A DNA stretch of 64,000 bases from Melastoma dodecandrum (GCA_029817715.1 JARUPY010000407.1:186001-250000), one strand, 5' to 3'; shown: positions 43,683-57,006, numbered from the stretch's first letter. Numbers and translations are program-made. Notes: generated from the letters alone by a model not told the origin.

Positions 43683-45270
43683 ATGCCAACGACTCGATCT
43701 GGTGGTAATTCAAACAACCTCGGAGGTAACAACCCCAAAGGAGAGACAACCAACGATGGACATGGGTCAAATCCGGCCTTAGCTGGAGAACTATTAGCCA
43801 TTATGAGCACTCTCCAGCTCTTAATGGAGAAAGTCGGTACTATCAACCAGAAGCACGACGCCTTCAAGGAAACAATCGACTGCAAGATGGAGACCGTTAC
43901 CTTGGAACTGTGTTAGGGGTACCATTGAGCAGCCCCGTTGACAAAAGAGTCGAGTCGGCTACCAGGTATCAACCTGAATATTCTTCCCATAGGGCAATAA
44001 TTGCCGAAGGGAAAAGAAAGGTTGATATTGAGGATGTACCTATCTATGCAAGCCCAAGGAGAACAACGTCTAATAACGTACCACTCGTGATAAACGAAGG
44101 CAAAAGGGTTGTACAACCAGTTCACCAAGCTACATACTAACCTCCGTTCTGGAGAAGGGAAGAGTTCGTCAGGCCTGTAGAGAGTGAATTCACTCGCCCT
44201 ACGGAGGATCAACGATACTCTGAAAAATATTCCCCAACCAGTACGTAGGAGGGAAACAGCAATACCTGAGGTAATCGCGCTACCAGATATTACGCCTAAG
44301 ATCGAAGACTACGTTGCTTAACTAGTTGAAAGGGCAATCCCTGAGGCAGACGAGACAAACGAAATCCAACTATACTGGGCTCCGTATCTTGACAATATCG
44401 ATCAGGACTACCCTTTTCCTAAGGGATATCGCGTTCCTGAATTTGCCCGTTTTTTTGGCGAAGAAGGGATTTCGCCTGCGGAACATATTGCCCGCTTTAC
44501 TCATCAGGCTGAGGAGGTTTCCAAGCTCCCTTACTGGAGCCACCTTTACTCATAATTCAGTGAGAAATTGGGATGACATGCAAGTCCAATTTACGCTGGC
44601 ATTTGCACAAACTGACCCAGCCGTGACTTCGCAAGATCTCACTCACATGAAACAACAACCTGGTGAACCTGTGGCCGTCTTTTTTAACAAACTTCGGAAA
44701 GCACGGCTCAGATGTAAAACCTCTGCATCCGAGGCCGAACTCATCGCCATCGCCCAAGACTCCCTTCTTCTTTGACTCAAAAAGAAATTGGAAGGAGAAG
44801 TCTTCAGAGATTGGAACGAGCTGGTCAGGAGAGCTATCCGATATGAAAACCTCCTTAGAGAGAAAAGCCAGGCGAAAGGAAGTTTGATAACGGAACCTGT
44901 GGTAACCTACCAAGCAGAGCCAATTGTCGACGTCGACATCGCAGAATACGTAAAGGGATAACCCCTGACGTGTGAGGAGTTGACGAAGAAAAAATTCCGA
45001 ACCAAGGCGTTTCCAAAAACTCAGGAAGAAAGGAAATATTCCTTTGACGGGTCGAAGGCTGACGAAATCTTTGAATTCATGCTCCAAAACGGGCGAATTC
45101 GATTAAAGTCAGGTCATCGAGTTCCTCGTACTGACAGAGATAAGTCAAGAAACTTCTGTAAATGACACGGGTCATTCGCCCACACCACTAAATATTGCAT
45201 CACGTTTAGAAATTTGGTGCAAGATTTTATCGAATCGAAGGAACTACGCTTCCCAGAGTCATAGGATCAG
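43683..45270 (+). pseudogene. Tat gag (broken)
   Basis: Starts at ATG 43683 (MPTTRSGGNSNNLGG), followed by a leucine-rich helix and, in several frames, gag (PEFARFFGEEGISPAEHIARF; NWDDMQVQFTLAFAQ; LTHMKQQPGEPVAVFFNKLR) and a half zinc knuckle (FCKxHGSFAHTTKYC, about 45155-45200). Stops occur at about 43913, 44137, 44775, 44961 and 45164, and one or more frameshifts. Confidence 0.8.
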
Positions 45271-46674
45271 GCATTAACAGAGTCATATCCTTTTGATGAT
45301 TTGGTTGATGTGAACACCTTTGACGTCAATCGCCTGACTACTTTTCTTTCGCCGGTGCAGGGTGACAGAGATCAATCGCTTGAAACTAGTGAAACGCTCA
45401 TAGCCAACATGTTGTTCAAACGGCTTATAGGCAAAGGAATCCTTCAGTGCCCTGCTGACCTCAAAGGAATGCATCACAATCGTTGTCGCTGGCATATGGA
45501 TCAATCACATATACCGATCATTGTCATACTTTCAGGAAGTACCTTCTTGGCGAGAGAAAAATAGAGTTGTATGACCTTAACCGTCTCGAAGAGATGGCGA
45601 TGGGAATCAATAGTGGTCCCAGAGCGTTCCAGCGCGCAGAGAAACGCCTGGAACGGAACGATACTCCACCTAATGGAAAAAAAAGGGTTTTACACCTCTA
45701 AAGAACTCATGAGACACGGACTTACAGGCGAGAGCGAGTCTAGTCAAAAAGGGGCTTGCACCAAAAGGGCTTCCAGGCGACGTGTTGCAGATCGCATCGA
45801 ACCTGAACAGGCGAAAGGAAATACAGAGCAACAGGACTACCCTCGGGGCAATGAGGATGTAATGAAAAAGGGAACATCTATTGCCCAGTTTTTAACAGCG
45901 GACATGCTTTGTTACAGGTGCAAACCAATAGCAGCCCACAAGGTACTCATCACCCAGATGTGCCAGCTCTGCTGTGATCAATACTTCCTGCTTCTAGTGG
46001 GAATGGCATCTGAAGGGAAAATCAAACTGGAAAAGGTCGACCCTCCGTCACGTAATCAATCTGAATATGAGTTTACTAGTTTTCCAGAAGCTTCGCATGG
46101 AGGGAAACCTAAAAAGGGCTATGACCCACACCAGTGGGAGTTTGTTCAGGTTGATAGTTGTCTGTAATTTCTCACAAACTCATGCTTCGTTCGTATACCA
46201 GTTCTCCCAAATATAGGGACATGGTAGAAAGTGGACATGGGAGCACAACCCTAGATACCCACCGAGAAAACCAAGAGGCGAAGAGAGAGGAGGGCTCGAC
46301 GTGCCGCAAAAAAGTGCACCAAAACAGCACCCTCTGATATTAAGAAAGCGAAGGAATCAAGCGAAAGTGACCTTGCGTCTAACTCGCTGAGCGACTACAG
46401 CCCAATTCAATCCAGGACTCCACCCGAGGCGAAAGAAGTCAGTACACATCAAAGACAATGGCCCCAAATCCAGAGCAGAAGAAGACCACACTGTTGTTCT
46501 CCGCAAGCTATTTGCATGCAACGTCCTCATTCTACCAGCCGAGTTCGCTAAAAAGGACAACAGTCAGACAAAAGGTAGGTAGCTCTGCCCTTCAATCTTA
46601 ACACCACAACTGAAATACCTCGGAACTTTCCGAGTAGGTGGTTTAAAGAACTACCTACAACGTTAAGAAAACAC

Positions 46675-47230
46675 ATGTTTCCGCTCCATATCCAAGCGAC
46701 GATCAACAACGTAGCAATACGTCGTGTCTTTATAGATAATGGAGCAACTATCAACTTGCTCCCCCTTGAAGCTTATAAAAGCCTAGGGGATGACATAGCC
46801 GAACTTGGGGAAACTGACGTAAGAGTCAGTGGTTTCAATGGAATTACTTCCTCCTGTATAGGCGTGGTTTCTGCAAAACTCTGAGTAGGCACGCATGAAA
46901 AGAAGACGACTTTTTTCGTCATTGACATAAAGCCCTCTTTCAATGCCTTACTCGAGAGATATTGGCTTCACAAAGCTGAACCCATACCTTCTACTCTTCA
47001 CCAGGAACTCTAATTACGGGGGAAACATGGTTTAGAAGTTGTTATGGGAGAAGCAAATGAAAATGTTGACTTACCTTATGCTTGCACAGGGGCAGTCAAA
47101 CAGGTCAAAGATTTGACACTAAAGCAGAGGTATACAATAGGAGACCCGAACGCTAGCCCTCTGGACGAGGCAGGCTACGAGTTCCTAGTTTCATACGTGG
47201 ACCACCGCTGGCGCCGCTTCAAAACCTGAT
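46675..47230 (+). pseudogene. Tat aspartic protease (broken)
   Basis: FPLHIQATINNVAIRRVFIDNGATINLLPL carries the retropepsin site, here D-N-G-A for the usual D-T/S-G-A. A stop follows at 46882 and the frame resumes to the flap region (FNALLERYWLHK). Confidence 0.75.
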
Positions 47231-48221
47231 CGTCCCAACTGGATGGGGCGATGAGCTGCAGCTTGAGGTAAAAGAAGATCTAACTCCACTCGTGAAGGAC
47301 ATGCACGAAGCTGGAATACGAGACGATAGCAGCATCCAACAAACTGAGACGGGCTTGGAGCCCGATAAACTCCTCAACCCATCCATGTCAAATGGAAAGT
47401 GAACAACCTGACCCCATATTGGATGTCCTAGAAAGAGTAGCTAAATACAGGACATCCAGAAGAAATGATGAACAATATAATGCGTCTCCTCAGGCATGCG
47501 GAGACATGCTACTTATTCATTCAAATAATAAAGAGGTTAATAATACTTCTATTGTCCCTTATGACCCCTTGAGGGAGATAAACCTAGGGACTATTGAATC
47601 CCCACGTATTACTTACCTTTGTTCGCTAATGAACGAAGTCGAAACTCAGGACATAAGCGAAGTCCTACACGCTTATAAGGACTGCTTCGCCTGGGATTAC
47701 ACCGAAATATCCGGTCTCAATCGAGAATTAGTCGAGCACAGACTCCTGACATACAATAATTTCAAACCCGTAAAACAAACTCCAAGGAGGATGTTGCGGG
47801 AAGTAGCCCAAATGGTCTACGACGAAATTAAGAAATTGTTCAAAGTCGGATACATAAGGACAGCTAAATACATCGACTGGATTTCCGGCATAGTACCTAT
47901 TGTCAAGAAATATGGCAAGATTAAGGTGTGCATAGATTTCCGCGATTTGAACAAAGCGACACCTAAAGACGAATACCACATGCCTGCCCCTGACAATCTT
48001 ATAGATAAGTCGGCAGGCCATGAGCTAATGTCCTTTATGGACTGGTATTCTGGGTATAACCAGATCTTCATTGCTGAAGAAGATGTACATAAGACAACAT
48101 TCGGATGCCCAATAGGGATCTTCGAATGGGTTGTTATGCCTTTCGGACTAAAGAATGCTGGGGCCACATATCAAAGAGCAATGAACTTGATCTTCACCTC
48201 GTTAATAGGAAAGACGGTTGA

Positions 48222-48226
48222 GGTAT
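48222..48226 (+). repeat. target-site duplication GGTAT of the insertion in the Tat RT
   Basis: GGTAT recurs at 50213-50217. Removing one copy and the insertion restores a continuous RT reading frame, which confirms the borders. Confidence 0.9.
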
Positions 48227-50212
48227 TGTTGGATCGTTCAGTAACACTAAGAGGGGGGTGAATTAGTATTTATAACTTTTTCACCCTTTTCTCAGTGTAA
48301 GCGGAAGTGTTCTGTAACTCAGCAGAGCGTTTCTCAGAATGAGATCTGCTTGCTGTAACCGTTATGATTTTGTCGAGTAGGTTTTCGTACGAGTGTTGCG
48401 CGATCGTAATGGACATAGTAGTTTATAGTGGTTCGGTCTTAATCGACCTACGTTCACTTTCCACCAACAAGGTGATTCCACTATATAATATAATGGGTGC
48501 AAAGAGCCCTTGCACTAGGCGTTTGGTTCTCACAAAGTGAGATTTAGAATCCTGTACAATTGATGATCACTCCTGGCAACAGTCAGCTCCTCACTCAGTG
48601 GACGTCTTCTCGTTTCCAGCAGAATGATACTTTTCCTCAGCAGTTGGTAGCTCAATGGATTCCACACAGAACGTTGTCGCTCAGACGTAAGCCTGTCTAT
48701 CAAAACACACAGACAACGTTATGTCAGAGATTAAATCCTCAGATAATAATCCTTACAGTGACAGAAAGACTTCTCAGAGAGCATTTCTGATTCACAGTAG
48801 AGGATTGCTTCAGCACTTTGTCGTTCAGCAGATGATTTCCACACAGATCTTGTCTATCCTGGAGATGAGCCTGTAATTGCTTAAGAGACAACCACGAAGT
48901 TGATCACACAGATCACCACAAAGACCACAAAGAGAAGAACCACAAAGATAACCACAAAGACCACTAAGATTGGGTATACGTCCTACACTCAATTCGGACG
49001 TGCACGGTTACCACAGTCGTGACTCACTGCACTGCACACCCAGTGCCAAGGGTGGAATTTTCTACTCCGGCGGCTTCCACGCAACCTGCTCTACTATCCG
49101 ACCCCAGGAGTTCCAGACTTCTGCACAGCACCCCTGTGCTCAGGAGGACCTCTTTCCACTCCGGCGGCGTTCCCAACTCCTGCTCTACCCTGCAGGCACG
49201 AGACTTCTGGCGCGCACCCGCAAGTGCGTGTCTAACTGCTCAAACTCCGTAGGTTCGAGACTTCCCTGCGAAGAGACACGACAAGAACGGCTTCTTGCCG
49301 ATGGGTTAGCAACTGGTTACTGAATTCAGCACAGGTATTCACTTAGCTTCCCTCAGACGATTCGCCAACCGCTCGTTAAACACACCGAGGACACCTAATC
49401 CCTCTCACGACGATCAAACGGTCTTCCCCGAGCCCCTTGACACTCTCACACGCAGCTTGCAAGAGAAAGAACCAGGAGACACTTAGCACCTTCCATTCTC
49501 CGTCGACCTCAAAGCTTCATTCAGATCACTCAGGCTTTGGAACCACTCAGATGCACAAAGACACTTGGATCTGTCGTCCTTAGTCTGATTATAATGGAGA
49601 AGGAAGCACAGAAGATGTCCAGGCAATCTTCGATATTTGTTGTCAAAATTGGCACCAGGACTCAGCAACGGTGTGCTCGACCGATCGATGTGTTATGGAG
49701 AGTAAGTACCAACGGTAACTTTCCTCACTTATCTTAATCAAATAAATTATTTCTAATCTTTATAATCTGATCATAATCTTATCTGGTCGATTATGATCAA
49801 TCAACAATATTTGATTAGATACTTCATTATGTTCCAGCATAACATTGCTGCAGGATATCATAAACATATTTTGTTTCTAAAAATAAATTTGGAAAGCTAA
49901 TCTCACAATATTTAGTTGCCTAAATCTTTATAATGAGATTATTAAACCACATTTAAATGAATTTGGACACTCAGACGAATAATCTGAGATAACCCAAAAT
50001 AAAACGTGGGTATTGGAAATTTGTTTCCATATTTTCAATATGTATTCGTAATGTCACAGCAACAACTTACTGTAACATATAACAGTTATTAGCTATGATT
50101 CAGCAACACATTGCTCAAGCTCATCACAAAGGATAAGCATACAACTCATGAAACATTACTGCTGACCATGAGTAACGCGTTACTTAAGTTCATCATCAAA
50201 ATCAGGTTAATA
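48227..50212 (+). mobile_element. 1986-bp non-coding insertion, probably a solo LTR
   Basis: It begins TGTTGGATCGTTCAGTAACA, soon followed by CTAAGAGGGGGGTGAATTAG, text common at the start of some plant LTRs, and ends ATCATCAAAATCAGGTTAATA less its last base. With a 5-bp duplication and no internal coding region or second terminal repeat, it is best read as a solo LTR or a small non-autonomous element. It is CA-rich at 48,880-48,970 (accacaaag words). Confidence 0.72.
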
Positions 50213-51069
50213 GGTATATATTGACAATGTGGTGGTGAAGTCCAAGAAGAGACAAGATCACCAACATCATCTAAGCGAAGCATTTCAGAAGATTCGAAAG
50301 CACAGCCTCAAGCTTAATCCGCTGAAATGTGCTTTTGGAGTACAGAAAGGGCAATTCCTTGAGTTCCTTGTACACCAACGAGGAATCAAAGTGGACCCTC
50401 AAAAAACTCGCGCTATTCAAAAACTTCCAGCGCCACAGAGCAAGAAAGAACTCCAAGCCTTTCTCGACAGGGTAAATTACATTCGCCGATTCATAGGCAA
50501 TATGGCATCAAAGACAAGCGCCTTCTCGACGATCCTTAAATGGAAGGAAAAAGGTGAAATAGAATGGACATCGCAACATGAACGAGCATTCTAAAAATTG
50601 AAGGATTATCTGACCAAACCCCCTGTGTTAGCACCGCCAAACGTAAATGCGCCATACATTCTTTATGTGGCAGCATCCCAGTTTACCATCTGGTCAATGC
50701 TAGCAGAGGAACATGATGGTGTAGAAAGAGCGATCTATTATTTGTCGCGCCTACTCACAAAAACAGGACAGAGATATACCTCAACAGAGAAAATTTGCCT
50801 AGCAGTATACTACTCCTCATGAAACTTAGGCACTACATCGGGTCTAACGAGGTGTATGTCGTCTCTAAGACCCTTGTAACCAAAGTATTCTTCGACAATC
50901 CCATGCTCACCGGGAGAATAAGTAAATGGAGTCTAGTGCTATCAGCCTGTAACATTTACCGCAAACCTCAGTCAAAGGCCATGCCTTAGCCGAGTTCGTT
51001 GCCCATTATGGTGAAAGCAATCTCGAGGCCACCCATGAGGAAATTCAAGCAAACGAACGATGGACCATC

Positions 51070-51440
51070 TAGTTCGACGGGTCCTCTAACAAGTTTGGAG
51101 CTGGCGTGGGCGTCTTTATTGAGACTCCATGGAAAGCAGAAACCAGAGTGGCTTGCCACATTAATGGAAAAGTAATCAACAACGAAGCCGAGTATGAGGA
51201 CTTGATCTTGGCCCTACGAATTGCTCTAGACTGGAAGTTGGAGAACATAAAAATATGCGGCGATTCCCAACTAGTGATTCAACAACTTCTTGACCAAAGT
51301 GAGTGCCACGCACTTCATCTTGGTAAATACTTACGCGGAACAAAAGAACTCTTCACCAAACTGCGAGGGGCTGAAATCGCTCATGTAAAACGAGATGATA
51401 ATCAAGAGACCAGCTGTTTGGCACAATGGGCCTCAGGGCT
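51070..51440 (+). pseudogene. second (archaeal-type) RNase H of the Tat element
   Basis: FDGSSNKFGAGVGVFIETP, NNEAEYEDLILALRIALD and ICGDSQLVIQQLLDQ are the DG..., NEAEY and DSQL blocks of an additional RNase H, typical for Tat elements. It is nearly open, following a stop at about 51070. Confidence 0.82.
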
Positions 51441-51599
51441 GATCGGCGACTCAGAGGTATCTCAAAGCAATATGACTTTGTTCGTAAGCAAAAAGCCAGA
51501 GTTCTGCGATGACGAGATAAGAACCAAAGAAGTTCGCACCACCAACCTATTCGAACAGAATGAGGACTGGCGTGAACCAATACGACAATTCCTCAAGGA

Positions 51600-52670
51600 T
51601 ACCAGTGCAAAAGTGGAAAGGAGGATCAGAGTGATCGCCAGACATTACGTACTCCTTGATAATGTCCTGTATAGGAAAACGAATGAGGATGTCCTTCTAA
51701 GATGCGTTGACCTAGACGAAGCTATACCAATCACGATGGAAACATATGAGGGGTTGTGCAGACCACACAAGGCTGGTATAAAAATGAGCTAGGCGATTAG
51801 GCGACACGGTTTTTACTGGTCGTCAATGGTCAAGAATTGCATTGAAATTGCTCGAGCCTGCCAGGCTCGCCAGCGATGCGGGCCACTGAAGCGAACCCCC
51901 GCAACAGACATGAATGTCATAATAAAGCCATGGCCTTTCAGGACATGGGCATTAGATATCACGGGAGAAATCAATCCTCACTCAAGCAGAGGAGATGCTT
52001 ACATACTCGTCGCTACAGACTACTTCACCAAATGGGTAGAGGCGGCGGCGTATAATTTAATTAATCAGAAAGACGTAATACAGTTAATTAAGAACTTCAT
52101 TATTTATCGAAACGAAGTACCCAGAGTGTCGTGGTAGACAATGCAAGGGTGTTCAACGGCGAACTCATGGAAGAATTCGCCAAAGACTTTGGGTTTAAAG
52201 TGCTCAACTTAACTCCATATTATGCTCAGTCAAACGTACAAGCAGAAGCTTCGAACGAACTCATCAAGCGAGTGATACAGAGGATGATTGGTGGTAACCT
52301 GCGCACATGGCATACCCTCATCCAGGAGACGTTATGGGCCTTACGGGTACCAAGAGAGAAAGCACATGCGTCGCCCCATACAACCTGGTTTGCGGCACGA
52401 TGTTATGCTTTCGATAGAGGAGCATTATCGGTCGCTTAGATTCCTCAGGCACCTCGGCGAACACGAGGGATACGAGGAAGACATGCACCTCGAGCAAGAG
52501 GGCCTAGAGACTACCAAGATTAACGTGCTAAACCATTTGGAAGCACACATGAGGAAAATTGCCTGCTACTATAACAAGAAGGTGGTCCCTCGGTCATTTA
52601 ACAAGGGGGACCTAGTCTGGAAACTCAGATTGCCTGAGGGAGTCCGAGACTACTTCAAAGGGTAATGGAC
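51600..52670 (+). pseudogene. Tat integrase (broken)
   Basis: HGFYWSSMVKNC and CQARQRCG (zinc region), TWALDITGEI with the first Asp, DNARVFNGELMEEFAKDFG with the second Asp, and QAEASNELIKRV with the Glu can be read in changing frames. Stops at 51790, 52136 and 52437 and at least two shifts break it. The C-terminal region (DLVWKLRLPEGV) is near 52610. Confidence 0.82.
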
Positions 52671-52926
52671 ACCAAATTGGGAAGGGTCATTCCGGGTAAT
52701 TGAATCCCATCTTGGGAACTCATATCGTCTAGGGGGGCTCGATGGATCTACGTATAACCTCAAAATCAACGGCAAGTACCTAAAGAGATATAGACCCACG
52801 ATGTGGGAAATGCACAAAAATATCATTTCAAAGTGTTTCCCCACAATCTGGGAACAGATACAAACGTAGCAAGTCAAACAGGAGGCAAGGAACTCAGTAA
52901 GCGTTTCATCCGGTCCTTTATACCGG

Positions 52927-55687
52927 TCACCATGGTTTCCTTCGCCTCAAGGCCTTGCCCCAATCGCGCTCGTACCCCTCCTTTCTATGGTCAAGGGTTA
53001 CACGCTCAGCTGTCTCAGTCGTGCAGGCAGCAACCAAACTCGGACCAACCGCAGCAAGGTCCGTAGAAGTGGCGTTCAGCTCCACTTGGAGACGCTGGAT
53101 AACAACCTGCAACTCATCCCTCCGCTTCAGAAGGGCGGCTTCTTTGCCAGAGAACTCAACTATCTGAGTCGAAGAAGGGAGCGGCTGCGATAGAATGAGC
53201 TCCCTCTCCTCTTGCTTCGCATTAAGAGCAAGAGCCTCACACCGCTCGCCCCACGAGTGCCAGAAGGACCGCCGAAAGAGGGAGACCATAATTGCCAACT
53301 CCGGTCGACCGGCACTTGCTTGGTCAAGCTCGACTACCATAGACAGCAACCAGTTGAAGTCCTCCTCAGAGGTGACCCCATTTTCGAGCAGGACGGTGGC
53401 AGAGGCAAGCAAGGTATATAAAAGCTGTCGCAAAGTTACCTAACTCAGATAATAATCTAGGGAAAAGACAAGCGACAGAGTCACAGAATACTCACCAAGG
53501 GAGCACGTACTTGCGGGCCTTGGGGGGCTTCCATCGCTTCGCCTAGGGGGGCTCCTATCGCCTCATCCCCATGCACTTCCCTCGCTTCGCTCGAGGGTGG
53601 TTCCATTATTTATCCCGGAGAGGTCTCTGTGGCCTGATCCCGAAAAACATCTGTCGCCTCGCCTAGAAGTTCCCGAGCGACGGCAATACTACCTGAGGAA
53701 GCCCCGGCTTCGAGACTCAGAGGAGGCAGAACCCCACGTTCAACTTCACTGGGGGGCTACCCCGATTCTAGCTTGGCCGAGCGACCTCCGCCACTTAGCC
53801 ATGAGGAGATAGGGATGTCATCAGAGACATCATCTACATCAATGGGGCAAAATGCAGCAGCACCTTGACAGAGGGAAAGCGTGTCAAATTTATGACTTCC
53901 ATCATGAAGTAAAACTTAGGCTGGAACCAATACCTGACACAGCCCGGGGCGACACCTGCTCGATGGGACGGTCAGAGGGAATGCTCGGCAACGATGGGGG
54001 AACAGGACCATGAGACGATTTCCTTTTCAAGCGGGCTCCTTGTGATGATGAGCCCGCGCGGGAGGACCTACTCTTCTTGATGCCTGTTTCCAACAGTAAA
54101 GATTACCATCCGGACACAGATATGGTAGAAGTCAAACTACTCTAGCATACCCGAGGAGAATGTGTCGTCGCCTGATGACTGCTTCTGGGAAGACGCTCGC
54201 TCGGACTAGGAAGTGCCAGGGAAGGGGCTGACTTCTCCCTCTCAATCAGCCTTCCCAGTTGAGGGGTAACCTGCATCCACTCCCAGGTCCTGAACCAGGC
54301 AACAAAAAACTCCGGCGACCGACCAATTGAGAGGTTAGACCTGACCTTCATCGAATGAAGGTATGTTGGTTGAGACTGTTCGGCCAGTCCAAGCCCCGAA
54401 AGGAATACAGTACGAGTGTCCAGAGGTTGACTCTTGGACCGAAAGAAAGGAACACCCACACACTGGTTGAAACCCGACTTACGGGTACAGAGGTGAGGGT
54501 TTACACCTCGAAGACTAGGCCCTCAGGTCGATAGCTACCAAGACCCTCGCACAGAAAGCCGACTGAAAGCGTTCAACCATTTATGAACACAGGCTCTCCC
54601 ATTCTTCAGAAAAGGGACGCTAGGTTACGACTGTACCCACGGTGCCATCAACGCGACCGTTCACTAAGGCCTGAATAAACCGACAACGCCGAGGGTACCT
54701 CGTTAATTAGACGAGCCCGCTACGATAACATCGTCACGGGTACGCATGGCCTCAGGGTAACGGGTAAAACCCGGGAAATACAGCACGATCGACAAATACA
54801 CGATCTACAGAGGGCCATCCGTCTGGCACATAGAAAAGTTGGCAGGATCGTTGGTCGCCTGAAAAAGACCACGGTAGATAAGACTCAGCAGAAACGGAGC
54901 GAAGGCCACAAGATCTAGCTTGTCAGCATTGGCAGCCTCAACAAGGCCGGTGGCCACGCTAACCATAAATTGACCAGGGCGCTTGCCCCGGTTACAGAAT
55001 ATATACTTAGACAACCACTCCAAGTAAAACTCAAACTTCTCCTGGAGCCCCCACTTGTCATTCCTAAGGTGATGCTTAGCGACTTCGCTGACACGCTCCG
55101 AGAGATCAAACTGAAGGTACGCACGCTTGCTGTCAAAGCACAAGGGAGTGCTAGAGAGACTACAGCCAGTCAGGAACCCAATATCCTCTAGGGTAAGTGT
55201 CATCGGCCCCTTCGGGAGGTAGAAGCAATTGACAATAGGGTTCCAGAACGAAAGGAACTCAACGAGAACGGAAAGGTTGGGCTCGACCGAGGAGTGGCAT
55301 ACTTCGATAAGGGTTTTGATCCCCATCGCTTCCCACGCAATACCTTTCTTATCCATCCACCTGGGGACCCTATCTGGACCAACCTTGCTCCTAGGGGAAG
55401 GAAAGCAATGGAGACTCGCCCGAGCAGACGACCCCCATCCTGATGGGTCAAACTCGTCAGAGGAGAACACAGCGGGCAACTAGTGTAAAAGAACGAACTT
55501 TCCCGATCACAGATATACGGACCAAGGGTTTGTTGGTCCGGTATCGGAAGACCATCCCGCTCTGCCTCGTAATGAGGAAAACATGGATTTGCTTTGCCTC
55601 AGCAAAGGCATGTCGAAATTGGGCCGCATCACCAACTATACGGGACGAAGAGTCCGAGGACGACGAGAATGAGGTATCGGAATCCAT
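52927..55687 (-). pseudogene. antisense PMD / coiled-coil gene of the Tat element
   Basis: On the strand opposite gag-pol: 55687 start (MDSDTSFSSSSDSSS), 55479-54805 with a plant mobile domain (VEFLSFWNPIVNCFYLPKGPMTLTLEDIGFLTGC less its last part; LEWLSKYIFCNRGKR), 54459-54142 (linker, FFVAWFRTWEWMQVTPQL), 54093-53902 (Ser/Pro-rich, KKSRSSRAGSSSQGARLKRK) and 53433-52927, a coiled coil (KEAALLKRRDELQVVIQRLQVEL). This looks like a multi-exon passenger gene; exon joins were not resolved. Some Tat-branch elements are known for an antisense ORF in this position. Function is unknown; it might counteract or mimic host PMD proteins. The number of breaks suggests decay along with the element. Confidence 0.72.
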
Positions 55688-55749
55688 GAGAGTCGCAAGA
55701 ATGAGGGTTTCTGGGAATTATGAAAAGACAGGAAGAAAGTTGTTCTGAG

Positions 55750-56990
55750 AAACGTGAGCGGGAAACCCTTACCCCTTAAAAATTTTATACCCCAGAAACC
55801 GACAAAGGACTGAGCCTAAGTGAAACGTCCCTTGACATACTAGGCCTAATAAGAAAACGTTGCCTCACTTGCAAACCGGCGACATACAGAACGTCGCTTC
55901 GCTTGGAAATTGATGACGCCCCAAAGGTCATAAGTGGGAAAGTGAAGAGATCCAAGAAAACGCATTTATTCTCATTCAAATCTGTTTCATTACATGGGTT
56001 TGATTGACGATAAATGTACTACAAATGAAACGTTAGCGATTCAGTAGATAACGTTTCCGTTCATCAAGAAATGCTCTATTGAGGACTATACAAGCGTTCA
56101 AGGGTTTATCCACATGAACCAGGCAGACACTAGGTTCTTCCCGATGATAAAGAAAACCCTACAAGCTTCCTAGGAGAGTCAAGGGTTAATCCTCAGAAGA
56201 CGGTTACATCTGATTCTTCCCTCAGACGGAAGGGATCTGTGACTCTATCACTCTGTTAAACATGCAGTAGGGGAGGCCTGACCCCTAATAGGATCTCGAG
56301 GACAAGCGACCCCAGTGGAATTCTGGATTCGGGGTCTGGTCGGATCTCCCTAAAGCCACAAACAAACCGAAGATGAAGGGCTCCTTCGTGGTTTCTCACC
56401 GAACCTCGACAGCTTGATGTCCCTATGGAACGGCAAAGGTGGGCCCAGGTGAGCACTGCTCAGAGCCTTTTCCCTTTGAGAGGAAGCAAGGTGGAAAATT
56501 TGAGCACCTTCTGCACAAGGTGTGAAGTCACCCAGACAACATCTGAGCAACACAACCTGAGACGATGCATCGAGTTGTGGTTCGACTCGAAACCTCTCCC
56601 TTCCCTAATGGAATAAAAGAGAAGGAAGGAGACCATCCTCATAAGGTGATGGACATAGGCTCTCAAGCAAGCTAAGGTGATGGATATAGTCCCTGGGCAA
56701 GTTTTCGATAGGAAAGAAAGAGATTCATGGCTTGGTTACTTTCAAAAGCAATGTTTATGATTTGGAAGACGAACCGAACATCGCCTTTTATAGCGAAATC
56801 ATGAAGGGCAAAGGACTCTGACAGGAGATATCATGGCAGAGATTTCGGGGATTTCAACGGTTAAGGAAATCTCAACCGATACACCTTGGAGATATTGACG
56901 GTCAATGATTTATTACTCGCCTGCACACGTTACCGAATTGCAGGGGAATGATTACTTGGTCTTTTTCAAGTCGAGACAGATCACTTAGCC
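55750..56990 (+). other. Tat 3' internal non-coding region
   Basis: Between the antisense ORF and the polypurine tract. Several short frames, none recognised. Confidence 0.5.
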
Positions 56991-57006
56991 TTAAGGGGGG
57001 CTTATA
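56989..57006 (+). other. polypurine tract of the Tat element
   Basis: CCTTAAGGGGGGCTTATA directly precedes the TG of the 3' LTR. Confidence 0.7.

Larger units (their letters stand above)
47392..50820 (+). pseudogene. Tat reverse transcriptase and RNase H, split by a 2-kb insertion
   Basis: 47392-48226 encodes the RT fingers and palm (RTAKYIDWISGIVPIVKKYGKIKVCIDFRDLNKATPKD without its end, then FMDWYSGYNQIFIAEED and MPFGLKNAGATYQRAMN). The insertion 48227-50212 cuts it one codon before the catalytic Asp motif, and after it 50218-50594 continues with YIDNVVVKSKK, LGHTV-like region and thumb, then 50598-50820 with the RNase H (LYVAASQFTIWSMLAEE, YTSTEKICLAVYYSS). The Y-I-D-N in place of YIDD is a Tat-lineage variant or mutation. 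A stop lies at 50592. Confidence 0.85.
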
